DNA of 21,774 nt, taken from NCBI GenBank assembly GCA_905201505.1, contig CAJKOJ010000031.1, forward strand, positions 1 through 21,774, given 5' to 3'. The translations under genes and the position numbers were made by a program. Under the pieces are notes generated by a model, which saw only the letters and a list, made by a program, of their open reading frames with translations, was not told where the DNA came from and did no database searches. Source of the stretch: an uncultured Eubacteriales bacterium (GTDB lineage: Bacteria; Bacillota; Clostridia; Lachnospirales; CAG-274). Positions 1-8,539 of the stretch are shown here, one piece after another. Every line of letters begins with the position of its first letter. Position 1 is the first letter of the stretch.

Positions 1-195
1 ATTTTTAATATAGTATATAATCTCATTAATACATATGGTAATGATATTTCTCTTATTTTCCAGTTTATGGAAATATATATATTGCACGCTTATTACTGTC
101 GATATATTTTATAATGTTATATTCCAATATTACCAATAAATGTATTATACTTAAAATATAAACTACAAAAAATTAAAGTAAAGGGGTTAAGTTAT

Positions 196-882
196 ATGAA
201 AAAATCTTATAGAACTTATAGAAAAAGAGAAAATCATATAGATAAAAAATATGATATACTAAAAACTGACTACATAAATTCCCACACTGAATATACCTAT
301 CAAGCTAAATTGTTTTATAATCGAGATATTGCATACAGTGTTTATTTTGCTTTATACATTATTGCTATAGCTATTTTATATTACTTTATCTTTAAAGAAA
401 ACTCATTAGAACATTCAGATGTATTGTTTATAGTAACAGAAAAATTCCTAGAAATTACAATTATCTTATTCGTAGGTGTTTCATACGCATTTATAATTGC
501 AATTTATTTAGATAGTTTTCGTAAAATGGTTAAATCAAAACATAGGGTAATGTTAGCAGCAAAATCAATAAATGAGTTATTCAAAGAGGATGTTATTAAG
601 TGGGAAGGAGAATTTAAATGTACTTTCCAATCACTAAATGACTCTCCTGATATCAACTACCCTAACACCAGTTTTATTAAAATATTATATGCTCTTATTT
701 TATATTGTGTAGTAGAGGTTTCTTTGATTTTTCTTTGCTTTTATACTTTTAAAATTAATGTAATTACTGCAGTATTTGCAGTTGGAATTAGCATTGCATC
801 AGGATTTTTATTTTTTTATTGGTATAGAATATGGTATATTCTTATCAAAAACTATAAAAAAGAATTGTACGATATATTATAA
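196..882 (+). CDS. Hypothetical four-helix membrane protein
   Basis: I do not recognise this 228-residue protein. It has a basic, lysine/arginine-rich N-terminus (about 1-44), then four strongly hydrophobic segments at roughly 45-66, 84-105, 161-184 and 188-212. They form two pairs separated by a soluble stretch (about 107-160) rich in charged residues, and the tail is short and basic. There is no signal peptide and no catalytic motif that I can name. The start is supported by an AAAGGGG ribosome binding site (180-186), nine bases before the ATG. It is the only plus-strand gene and converges on the spoVA operon. It looks more AT-rich than its neighbours and has no operon partner in the window. 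No convincing promoter pair was found in 1-195; TATACT at 146-151 is the best -10-like hexamer. The 2+2 helix layout loosely recalls SLATT-type 2TM proteins, but that is only a guess. Confidence 0.8.
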   Translation: MKKSYRTYRKRENHIDKKYDILKTDYINSHTEYTYQAKLFYNRDIAYSVYFALYIIAIAILYYFIFKENSLEHSDVLFIVTEKFLEITIILFVGVSYAFIIAIYLDSFRKMVKSKHRVMLAAKSINELFKEDVIKWEGEFKCTFQSLNDSPDINYPNTSFIKILYALILYCVVEVSLIFLCFYTFKINVITAVFAVGISIASGFLFFYWYRIWYILIKNYKKELYDIL

Positions 883-911
883 TTACTTACTTGAACAAAA
901 ATTTTAAAAAT

Positions 912-952
912 AAAACACCATTTACAACTAAATATCTTGTAAATGGTGTTTT
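912..952 (-). terminator. Terminator of spoVA operon, possibly bidirectional
   Basis: A perfect 16-bp inverted repeat (912-927 with 937-952) encloses a 9-base loop. On the minus strand the stem is followed by a T-rich run and lies 12 nt after the spoVAE stop. It is also 30 nt after the stop of the plus-strand gene, so it could serve both converging units. The minus-strand T-tract is the better of the two. Confidence 0.85.
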
Positions 953-964
953 AAATTTTAAAAG

Positions 965-1318
965 CTACTTTTCTTTTGGATTAAATATACAAGCCATTAC
1001 AAATGCAGATACAATTGCAGCTGTAATTCCGCCCGCTGTTGCCTTTAAACCGCCTGTAATTATCCCTAATACCCCTGCCTCATCAATTTCTTTCATTACA
1101 CCTCTTGCAAGACTGTTTCCAAAACCAAAAAGAGGTACACTTGCACCCGCACCCGCAAATTCAACTAACTTTTGATACCATCCTAAACCACCTAATATAC
1201 ATCCTGTAACAACAAAAAGTACAAGTATTCTTGCTGATGTAAGCTTTGTTTTGTCAATTAATATCTGTCCCAGTACACATATTAATCCACCAACACAAAA
1301 AGCCTTAATATAGTCCAA
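965..1318 (-). CDS. spoVAE: Stage V sporulation protein AE
   Basis: A 117-residue hydrophobic protein of the SpoVAE (AEb) type, close to the roughly 116 residues usual for the family. The SpoVA proteins form the inner-membrane channel that loads dipicolinic acid into the forespore and releases it at germination (family knowledge). The segment FAGAGASVPLFGFGNS matches the FAGAGSIVPITGFSNS segment of SpoVAC, encoded two genes upstream, so the two are visibly paralogous. Several membrane helices are apparent. The start codon is TTG: GAGGTGA sits immediately upstream at good spacing, and the N-terminus from that TTG (MDYIKAFCVGGLICVLGQ) fits the family, whereas no ATG is available nearby. It is the last gene of the operon, 10 nt after spoVAD, and is followed by a strong hairpin. 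No spoVAEa or spoVAF follows. Confidence 0.93.
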   Translation of the reverse strand: MDYIKAFCVGGLICVLGQILIDKTKLTSARILVLFVVTGCILGGLGWYQKLVEFAGAGASVPLFGFGNSLARGVMKEIDEAGVLGIITGGLKATAGGITAAIVSAFVMACIFNPKEK

Positions 1319-1328
1319 TTATATCACC

Positions 1329-2336
1329 TCAATTCTCTATACCTACACAATGAGCTATTCCTGCAATGCTTTCACCTTGCTGTACACTTGTAGGGCTCAT
1401 TAAGGCCCCTGTAGGAACAAAAAGCAGTTTGTTTATATTTTTGTGTCTTAGTTTATTGTAAAGCATACCTGCAAACGTCACAGCAGAACAAGCACATCCG
1501 CTGCCTCCGCAATGAGTATCCTGATACTCCTTGTCGAATATTTCAATACCACAGTCAATATGGTTTTTACTTATATCTATTCCCTTTTCTTTTAACAGCG
1601 TAATTAAAAGATCCTTTCCTACATACCCTAAATCTCCTGTAGCAATTACATCATAATAATCAGGTTTAAACCCAAAGTCTGACAAATGCTGATATATAAC
1701 ATCTGCAGCAGCAGGTGCCATAGCTGCACCCATATTGTTAGCGTCAGTTATACCCATATCAATAATTTTACCTGTTGTTATTCGTCTTATATATGGATGT
1801 TCATTTTTGACTGCAAGTACTGCTGCACCATCACCTGTAACAGTCCATGTAGCTGTTGGCGTTCTTTGTGTTCCTAAATCCATAGGAAATCTAAACTGCT
1901 TTTCTGCTGATGCGAAATGACTTGATGCACCGCACAGCACATACTTTGCTCCTCCGCTTTCTACTAAAACAGCTCCTAACCCCATAGCTTCACCCATTGT
2001 TGAGCATGCACCAAACACACCAAAAAATGGTATCTGAAGGCTTCTTACACCAAATGTTGAGCCACAGCATTGGTTTAACAAATCTCCTGTAACAACATAG
2101 CTTATATCATTTGGATTTAGCCCTGCTTTATTTACTGCCAGTTTTAAATTATCAGACGCTATTTTACTTTCTGCCTTTTCCCAACTTTCTTGACCAAATA
2201 AATTGTCAGTAAGTATTACATCAAAATATTCTCTTAGAGGTCCCTCACCTTCCTTTGTTCCTACAGTTGACGCTGTAGAAATAATAGATATATCCTTTTC
2301 AAATTCCATTGATTGCTTACCTATATGCTTAGCCAT
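1329..2336 (-). CDS. spoVAD: Stage V sporulation protein AD
   Basis: A 335-residue soluble protein of the SpoVAD family (about 338 in Bacillus). The fold is thiolase-like: glycine-rich segments such as FGACSTMGEAMGLG around 109-122, with Cys111 where thiolases place their nucleophile, and GDGAAVLAV further on. SpoVAD binds dipicolinic acid and works with the membrane SpoVA proteins at the outer face of the spore inner membrane (family knowledge). The ATG has a textbook AAGGAGG seven or so bases upstream, and that site overlaps the spoVAC stop codon, so translation is probably coupled. The downstream TTG of spoVAE is 10 nt away. The protein appears full length, with no break in the frame. Confidence 0.96.
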   Translation of the reverse strand: MAKHIGKQSMEFEKDISIISTASTVGTKEGEGPLREYFDVILTDNLFGQESWEKAESKIASDNLKLAVNKAGLNPNDISYVVTGDLLNQCCGSTFGVRSLQIPFFGVFGACSTMGEAMGLGAVLVESGGAKYVLCGASSHFASAEKQFRFPMDLGTQRTPTATWTVTGDGAAVLAVKNEHPYIRRITTGKIIDMGITDANNMGAAMAPAAADVIYQHLSDFGFKPDYYDVIATGDLGYVGKDLLITLLKEKGIDISKNHIDCGIEIFDKEYQDTHCGGSGCACSAVTFAGMLYNKLRHKNINKLLFVPTGALMSPTSVQQGESIAGIAHCVGIEN

Positions 2337-2345
2337 ATTTCCTCC

Positions 2346-2789
2346 TTAGGATACAAAATAATAAATTATACCAACTACAATAGATGTGAGAACACCGTAC
2401 AAGATTACAGGTCCTGCTACAATAAATATTTTTGCTCCCAAACCAAGAATGAATCCTTCTTTTTTAAACTCTATAGCAGGTGCAGTAACTGAATTCGAAA
2501 ATCCTGTTATAGGCACTATGGAGCCTGCTCCTGCAAATTTGCCTAATTTACTGTATAATCCCAATCCTGTCAGCAAAGACGCCAGCACAACCAAAATTAT
2601 TGATGTATAAGTACTGCTGTCCTCCGTACTCAGTCCGAATACATTACACCAATTTGTTATAAATTGACCTATACAACAAATTATCCCACCCACCACAAAC
2701 GCCTTAATGCAATTTGTAACTATCGGACTGTTTGGAGAAGCCTTTTTAACCATATCACTATATTTTTCTTTGGTAATTTCCTTACCCAT
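2346..2789 (-). CDS. spoVAC: Stage V sporulation protein AC
   Basis: A 147-residue integral membrane protein (about 150 in the family). After a basic N-terminus of about 25 residues come at least four hydrophobic segments, plus the AGAGSIVPITGFSNS stretch shared with SpoVAE. In Bacillus SpoVAC behaves as a mechanosensitive channel component for dipicolinate release (established for the family; not visible here). AAGGAG lies about ten bases before the ATG. The gap from spoVAB is 31 nt, the largest in the operon, so this site probably gives independent initiation. The stop overlaps the ribosome binding site of spoVAD. Confidence 0.95.
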   Translation of the reverse strand: MGKEITKEKYSDMVKKASPNSPIVTNCIKAFVVGGIICCIGQFITNWCNVFGLSTEDSSTYTSIILVVLASLLTGLGLYSKLGKFAGAGSIVPITGFSNSVTAPAIEFKKEGFILGLGAKIFIVAGPVILYGVLTSIVVGIIYYFVS

Positions 2790-2820
2790 AACATATCACT
2801 CCTTATATTGAATATATCCT

Positions 2821-3252
2821 TTAAATCTGATAAAATCCGTCTGCAAAATAATACAGCATTGAGCCTATAGCTTTTCCTAAGGCTAAAGCAATAATAAAAT
2901 ATTTAATTCCTTTGTAAAGCATTGTTCTTCTTGAAAGTATCGGCATAACATCCAATACTTCTGCCAATGAAACAGCAAGGCATCCGTAAAATATACCTAT
3001 TGACAATCCAAATGCCATTGCAGGAATAACACCAATTGGCAAATAATAATTAAACATTATTGTAAATACACCAAATATACCGCCTGCAATAATTGCATTC
3101 TCATAAAATACTATATGACTGCTTGTTTTAGTTTTGTCTGCCAGTCTAGGTACTATTCCTATTATTGCAATAAAAGCAAATACAGCACCGGATATTACAG
3201 CTCCTCCGCCAATACCCAAAAGAATTAATATTAAATACTTAAGTATTGTCAT
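2821..3252 (-). CDS. spoVAB: Stage V sporulation protein AB
   Basis: A 143-residue membrane protein matching SpoVAB in length (about 141) and in the LLGIGGGAVISGAVFAFI N-terminus, which is typical of the family. Four or five hydrophobic segments fill nearly the whole chain. It is a required part of the SpoVA dipicolinate uptake apparatus in Bacillus, though its exact role is unknown. Its ATG overlaps the spoVAA stop in a TAATG junction, so it should be translationally coupled to spoVAA. Several well-studied clostridia have only spoVAC-AD-AE, so the presence of AA and AB here is informative about lineage. Confidence 0.92.
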   Translation of the reverse strand: MTILKYLILILLGIGGGAVISGAVFAFIAIIGIVPRLADKTKTSSHIVFYENAIIAGGIFGVFTIMFNYYLPIGVIPAMAFGLSIGIFYGCLAVSLAEVLDVMPILSRRTMLYKGIKYFIIALALGKAIGSMLYYFADGFYQI

Positions 3253-3881
3253 TACTGTTCTCCTTTTTTATCTTTGCTGTTTTTTTCCCTGTTTAATGTA
3301 TCTATAAGATTTGTATTTACCTCATCTTCATAAACAGACAACTCCACTTCAATAGGAGTAGGGTCACTTGTCAGCTTCTTATTACCCAAATGATTAAAGA
3401 ATACTACTATTCCTACTGCCAATCCTATTGAATAAGGCAAATTTATAATAGCAGGATTTTCTACTCTTTCTCCAAAAAATATATAATAGTAATTTTCAAA
3501 AACTGTAGCCATCTGAGCATCAGAGTGAAAACTCATTATAGCTGTAGCAGAACCTGCAAAAAGAACCAATGCCACAAAAATTATTTTTGTATAAAGCCAA
3601 ATTTTATTGCTTTTTTTAGGCTGTGCATACTCAATTACTGTATCCATTTCACCAACATTACTTATAGTATTACCCGGCAAAGCCTTGTCAATGGCATTTA
3701 TAATATCAATTACAGATACAAGATAACATTTGTTTTTCTTTTCTTTAATTTCCATTATTTTTATATTCTCTATCCGCGATTTTAAGCTGCTTTCAGAATA
3801 TACTTCTGCAATATCTTTAATATGCACAGGACCTGTTTTTTCTACTTTATACTTTTTGTCAGGCTTTATATATATATCCAT
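3252..3881 (-). CDS. spoVAA: Stage V sporulation protein AA
   Basis: A 209-residue protein (about 206 in Bacillus). The soluble N-terminal part (about 1-95) is followed by two hydrophobic helices near 97-118 and 146-165 and a short soluble tail. The tail contains the PTPIEVELSVYEDEVN stretch characteristic of SpoVAA. It is the first gene of the operon and has a good GAGGTGA site before its ATG. The last codon overlaps the spoVAB start by one base. As a SpoVA member it is expected to be made in the forespore and sit in its membrane; a sigma-G-like promoter is seen upstream. Confidence 0.93.
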   Translation of the reverse strand: MDIYIKPDKKYKVEKTGPVHIKDIAEVYSESSLKSRIENIKIMEIKEKKNKCYLVSVIDIINAIDKALPGNTISNVGEMDTVIEYAQPKKSNKIWLYTKIIFVALVLFAGSATAIMSFHSDAQMATVFENYYYIFFGERVENPAIINLPYSIGLAVGIVVFFNHLGNKKLTSDPTPIEVELSVYEDEVNTNLIDTLNREKNSKDKKGEQ

Positions 3882-3931
3882 TACATCACCTCATTTTCAA
3901 TAACAAAATTGATTTAAATTATATTTGTAAA

Positions 3932-3960
3932 AATAATGCATACTTCCGCATACAGTATTA
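3932..3960 (-). promoter_or_regulatory. Candidate sigma-G promoter of spoVA
   Basis: On the minus strand, TAATA (3960-3956) and CATTATT (3938-3932) are separated by 17 nt. They resemble the forespore sigma-G consensus (GNATA and CATNNTA), with one clear mismatch in each. The spacing puts transcription start near 3925, about 44 nt before spoVAA. The hexamer GTATGC occurs twice in direct orientation within the spacer. The assignment leans on the known sigma-G control of spoVA in Bacillus. The rest of the 3882-4148 gap holds only the polC terminator and AT-rich sequence. Confidence 0.4.
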
Positions 3961-4026
3961 TTTGTATATTATTAAGTTTTATACCGAACACGTTTACGAT
4001 TTTATTTATATTTTTATATAACAAAA

Positions 4027-4065
4027 AAATAAACTCGTGTTTTTTGTTTTAACACGAGTTTATTT
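4027..4065 (-). terminator. Terminator of the pyrH-polC cluster
   Basis: A perfect 15-bp stem (4027-4041 with 4051-4065) with a 9-base loop lies about 84 nt after the polC stop. It is followed on the minus strand by a T-rich run. It separates the essential-gene cluster from spoVA. Read on the plus strand it also has a TTTATTT arm end, but there is no plus-strand gene to terminate. Confidence 0.9.
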
Positions 4066-4148
4066 CTCAGATTTAAAGTATATTTATTAACTTTTAATAT
4101 AATGTAAATTACACTTTAATATATTTTTAGATTAAATGTGTATTTATT

Positions 4149-7100
4149 CTAGGCAAAAAGTGTAAGCTGGTCAGTTTCTCTCATATTCCCCAAAATACCG
4201 GCGTCACGCAGCATTTGTATATTGCTTTGTCCAAGACCTGTTCTTTTCTGCAGTTCTTCAATTGTTTCAAAAGTACCGTCTTCCCTTGCTGATACAAGGG
4301 ACTCTGCCGCTGTTACACCAAAACCTGATATTGTACATAAGGGTGGTAATATAAACTTTTCACCCTCTTCATTTTCAATTACTTTAAACTTAGTTATACC
4401 TGAATTATATAAATCAATAGGTGCAAATTTAAGTCCTCTTGCATAAAGTTCTATAACCAGTTTAAGCATATCGGCTGTGGTCTTATCCTTAGCACTGGCT
4501 TCCTTACCCATTGACATAATATTTTCATAATTTTCTCTTGCTTTTTCCTCACCAAAGCACATTATACTGTAATCAAAATCATCATATTTTACTGAAAAAG
4601 TTGCAGCATAAAAAGCATGGGGGAAATTAATCTTAAAATATCCTATTCTGAAAGTATTTGTACAATACGCAACAGCGTGTCCTTTAGGGAACATATATTT
4701 AATTTTTTTACAGCTGCCTATGTACCAATCAGGCACATTATGTTCTCTCATAAGAGCTTCTTCATCAGCTGTCAGTCCCTTGCCCTTTCTTACATGTTCC
4801 ATTATTGAAAAGGCATCTCCGTTAGGCACATTGTGAAGCATAAGATATACCATAATATCGTCTCTTGTAGGTATAACTTCATTCAGAGTACATGTACCGT
4901 TTGCAATAAGTTCCTGAGCATTTCCGTTCCAAACATCTGTACCATGAGAAAGTCCTGATATTTTTACTAGACCCGAAAAATTTTGAGGCTGTGTTTCTAC
5001 AAGCATACCTATAACAAAAGGTGTACCAAATTCAGGTAATCCCAACGACCCTGTGGGGCAGCCATAAATATCCTCTGACTTTATTCCCAAAGCATCAGGA
5101 CTTGTAAACAATGACATTGTAGCCCTATCGTTCATAGGCACGTTAAGAGGGTCAAAACCAGTAATATCTTTAAACATTCTAAGTATGGTAGGCACATCAT
5201 GTCCCAGCATATCAAGCTTTAACAGGCAGCTGTCAATTTTATGATAATCAAAATGAGTAGTTGTAACACCTGATTCGGACTTATTTGCCGGATGCTGAAC
5301 AGGACAAAATTCATAAATATCTGTATAATCAGGTACAACAACAAGACCGCCGGGATGCTGACCTGTTGACCGCTTTACGCCTACACAGCCATTTACAAGC
5401 CGCCTTTTTTCAGCCCCCTTTAAATTAATACTCTTTTGCTCACAATATTTAAGTACATAGCCAAACACAGTCTTATCTTGCAGCGTAGCTATTGTACCTG
5501 CCTTAAACACATGCCCTTTACCAAATAGCTCTTCACAGTATTTATGAGCTCTTGTCTGATCCTCACCGGAAAAATTAAGGTCAATATCAGGCTCCTTATC
5601 ACCATTAAATCCCAGGAAAGTTTCAAATGGTATAGCCTGTCCGTCCTTATTCATTTCAGCACCACAGTGAGGACACTTTTTATCAGGAAGGTCAAAACCT
5701 GAGTTTCCGGCAACTTTCTGCACTTCTTCTGATGTAAAATCAGAATATTTACAATTCGGACATACATAATGAGGGTCAAGAGGATTTACCTCTGTAATAC
5801 CTGCCATTGTTGCAGCAAATGAACTTCCTACAGAACCTCTAGAACCAACAATATAACCATGGTCATTTGAATCCCACACCAATTTTTGAGCAATTATATA
5901 AAGTACAGCATAGCCATTGCCTATGATTGAATTAAGTTCTTTATTAAGACGTTCTTCAATGTTTGCAGGCAAAGGATCGCCGTATATGGACTTAGCCTTA
6001 GTTGTTGTAATTTCCCTTAATTCCTCGTCTGATCCCTCAATAACAGGCGGGCATTTTCTGTTAGGTACAGCATAGATACCGTCATCAATCATATCAGCAA
6101 CTAAATTTGTATTGGTTACAACTATTTCATACGCCTTTTCAGGAGTTAAATACTTAAATTCATCAAGCATTTCCTGTGTAGTTCTGAAATATAACGGCGG
6201 CTGATTTTCTACTTCGTCAACTTTAAACCCCTCGCCTATTTGAACAATTTTTCTAAAATCTGCACAGTCAGGGTCTATAAAGTGAACATCACCTGTAGCA
6301 ACAACAGGTCTGTTATATTTATCACCAAGTTCAATAATTTTCTTATTAATATCAATTAAGTCATCCCAACTGTTTACCGACTTACTGTTTTTCTTTGTAT
6401 TGCCAATCATATACTGATTGTTACCTAAAGGCTGGACCTCTAAATAGTCATAAAATTCAACTATTTCCTTTAAATCCTCTTCAGGCATATCATTATATAC
6501 CGCTTCATATAGATCTCCAGCCTCACAGGCAGAACCTAATATAAAGTTTTTTCTGTACTTCATTATTTCAGATTTAGGGAAGTGTGGTCTTCCTCCCCTT
6601 TTGCCAAAATATTTTGTATGGGCATCAGATACCAGCTTATACAAATCCTTTACTCCATCTTGATTCTTAGCAAAAATAATTATATGATAACGTTTTCTAA
6701 TCTTTGATTTATCTATATTTTTTGCTCCAAGTTCATTGAGAGAGTTTATGTTGTTTTCTCCCTGTTCTTTAAGCATATCTATAAATTTAATAAAACATTC
6801 TGCCGTTGCTTCTGCATCATCAACAGCCCTGTGGTGGTTTTCAAGAGATACGCCGAGGGCATCACATATTGTATCAAGTTTGTAATTTCTCAAATTAGCA
6901 ATAAGTGTTTTACCAAGTTCAACAGTGTCAATAATGCTGTTGTCAAATACAATATTGTTTTCTTTTGCAAATCTTCTTATAAATGCAGTGTCAAAACCTG
7001 CATTATGTGCAACAACAACACTTTCTCCTATAAAATCTAAAAATTCAGGTAAAATAACATCTTCATCAGGTGCATTTTCTACCATATCATCATATATGCC

Positions 7101-8534
7101 TGTAAGCTTTGAAATCTTATCTGATATGTGTTCCTTAGGATTCACAAAAGTTGAATATCTGTCAACTATTTTACCCCTGACAACTTTAACAGCACCAATT
7201 TCAATGATTTTGTCAGTATTAGTATTTAATCCTGTAGTCTCAAGATCAAATACTACATAGGTATCATCAAGACTTTGACCTTTAGGATTTTTAACAACTG
7301 CACCCATATCATTTACCATATAGCCCTCACAGCCATAGAGCATTTTTATATCTCTGCCGTGAAGAGCATGCTCAGCTTCAGGGAAAGCCTGTACAACGCC
7401 ATGATCAGTTATTGCAAGAGCTTTATGTCCCCACGCACAGGCTCTGTCAATATAATCTGCAACAGGGGTTACTGCGTCCATCATACTCATATTTGTATGC
7501 AGATGCAGCTCCACTCTTTTAACCTCAGCATCATCTGTTTTTATCGGCGGCTCCTCTGCGGCATTTACCATATTTATTATTAGTACCTGTTCATTGTTTT
7601 CATATTTATCATAATCAAGATTACCTTTAACCTTAATATACTTTCCCTTTTTCAGAAGCCCTTTAAACCTTTCCTTGTAGTCATCGGGAGAACAGAATAA
7701 TTTAAGAGGTACACAGTCTGTCCCGTCATATATATCTGTTTTTACAATGTATCCGCCTTTTCTTGTTTCAGTAATTTCAGTTTCGGAATAAATCCTGCCC
7801 TGAACCGTTACCATACCGTTTATCCTACAGGCTTCTTCTATTGTTATTACATCATCTTTTATTTCATCTGTATTTGCATTTCCTGATTTAACACGCTTTT
7901 TAAACTTACTCTCAGCAACAACCGGTGCAGCAATTTTAGGAGAAGCCTCTTCAAAGCTTATAACATTTTCAAGGTAAGACTTTGCTCTTTCTTTTTTAAT
8001 TTTATTATATTTTTCTTTTTCAGCCTCATTAAGCGGTTTGTCTTTAAATTTAACCTTATATTCCAGCTTAAGTCTGTTTCTTAAAGCATTTTCAATTAAA
8101 TTATTAATTCCAAGTATCTCAAATGTTTTATATGTATTATTTTCCACTTCAATAACAAGGGTATTATCTTCTAAGTGCCATTCAGCTCTTTTAAAAACAG
8201 GTGAACAGCATATACTCTTTTTATAAACTATTTCAGAAAGCTTTGCCCAGTATTTTTCAATTTTTTCTTCAGGTGCAAGCTTTTCCATAGGATAGCATAT
8301 CGACGCCTTAACCTGACTTATTCCCGGAAAAGACTCAATAATATCCTCTTTGAAATCATCAAGACAGCTTTCATCGACAAAGTTATCAGATTCCAATGAA
8401 ACTTCCATTGTTTTTGTCTGAAACCATACCTTGACATTAGATACAACTGCATTTTTTAAATTGCTTTTCACATTTGCAGACAGATGCATTTTGCCAAACA
8501 CATCCTCAAACATAGCCTTTTCCATTATTTTCAC
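4149..8534 (-). CDS. polC: DNA polymerase III alpha subunit, PolC type
   Basis: The replicative DNA polymerase of low-GC Gram-positives, 1461 residues (Bacillus about 1437). Domains in order: N-terminal region (1 to about 220); OB fold (about 230-330); a PHP domain starting at HLHT (344-347), split by a DEDDh 3'-5' proofreading exonuclease; and the C-family polymerase core. The exonuclease shows DLET from Asp430, HNAGFD 510-515 and HHRAVDD 567-573, so proofreading residues are intact. The polymerase shows GSRGSVGSS 897-905, a zinc-binding pair of CPxC motifs (Cys925, 928, 954, 957) and the catalytic PDIDLNF with Asp983 and Asp985. AGGTGA lies just before the first ATG; Met4 is an alternative start. 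The 5-nt gap from ispG implies coupling. It ends the long cluster and is followed by a terminator. Confidence 0.98.
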   Translation of the reverse strand: MKIMEKAMFEDVFGKMHLSANVKSNLKNAVVSNVKVWFQTKTMEVSLESDNFVDESCLDDFKEDIIESFPGISQVKASICYPMEKLAPEEKIEKYWAKLSEIVYKKSICCSPVFKRAEWHLEDNTLVIEVENNTYKTFEILGINNLIENALRNRLKLEYKVKFKDKPLNEAEKEKYNKIKKERAKSYLENVISFEEASPKIAAPVVAESKFKKRVKSGNANTDEIKDDVITIEEACRINGMVTVQGRIYSETEITETRKGGYIVKTDIYDGTDCVPLKLFCSPDDYKERFKGLLKKGKYIKVKGNLDYDKYENNEQVLIINMVNAAEEPPIKTDDAEVKRVELHLHTNMSMMDAVTPVADYIDRACAWGHKALAITDHGVVQAFPEAEHALHGRDIKMLYGCEGYMVNDMGAVVKNPKGQSLDDTYVVFDLETTGLNTNTDKIIEIGAVKVVRGKIVDRYSTFVNPKEHISDKISKLTGIYDDMVENAPDEDVILPEFLDFIGESVVVAHNAGFDTAFIRRFAKENNIVFDNSIIDTVELGKTLIANLRNYKLDTICDALGVSLENHHRAVDDAEATAECFIKFIDMLKEQGENNINSLNELGAKNIDKSKIRKRYHIIIFAKNQDGVKDLYKLVSDAHTKYFGKRGGRPHFPKSEIMKYRKNFILGSACEAGDLYEAVYNDMPEEDLKEIVEFYDYLEVQPLGNNQYMIGNTKKNSKSVNSWDDLIDINKKIIELGDKYNRPVVATGDVHFIDPDCADFRKIVQIGEGFKVDEVENQPPLYFRTTQEMLDEFKYLTPEKAYEIVVTNTNLVADMIDDGIYAVPNRKCPPVIEGSDEELREITTTKAKSIYGDPLPANIEERLNKELNSIIGNGYAVLYIIAQKLVWDSNDHGYIVGSRGSVGSSFAATMAGITEVNPLDPHYVCPNCKYSDFTSEEVQKVAGNSGFDLPDKKCPHCGAEMNKDGQAIPFETFLGFNGDKEPDIDLNFSGEDQTRAHKYCEELFGKGHVFKAGTIATLQDKTVFGYVLKYCEQKSINLKGAEKRRLVNGCVGVKRSTGQHPGGLVVVPDYTDIYEFCPVQHPANKSESGVTTTHFDYHKIDSCLLKLDMLGHDVPTILRMFKDITGFDPLNVPMNDRATMSLFTSPDALGIKSEDIYGCPTGSLGLPEFGTPFVIGMLVETQPQNFSGLVKISGLSHGTDVWNGNAQELIANGTCTLNEVIPTRDDIMVYLMLHNVPNGDAFSIMEHVRKGKGLTADEEALMREHNVPDWYIGSCKKIKYMFPKGHAVAYCTNTFRIGYFKINFPHAFYAATFSVKYDDFDYSIMCFGEEKARENYENIMSMGKEASAKDKTTADMLKLVIELYARGLKFAPIDLYNSGITKFKVIENEEGEKFILPPLCTISGFGVTAAESLVSAREDGTFETIEELQKRTGLGQSNIQMLRDAGILGNMRETDQLTLFA

Positions 8535-8539
8535 CTAAC

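Noticed and set aside
57..73. TTTCCA-GTTTA-TGGAAA hairpin in the left margin
   Set aside because: The stem is only six AT-rich pairs with no T-run after it, so it cannot be called a terminator.
82..115. TTGCAC and TATAAT as promoter for the first gene
   Set aside because: The hexamers are 22 nt apart, too far for a sigma-A promoter.
891..1175. Plus-strand open frame of 94 codons
   Set aside because: It lies antisense to spoVAE, starts inside the terminator region and has no ribosome binding site; the translation mirrors the hydrophobic codons of spoVAE.
4066..4148. AT-rich near-palindromes downstream of polC
   Set aside because: Short and interrupted repeats expected by chance in sequence this AT-rich; the strong stem at 4027-4065 already accounts for termination.
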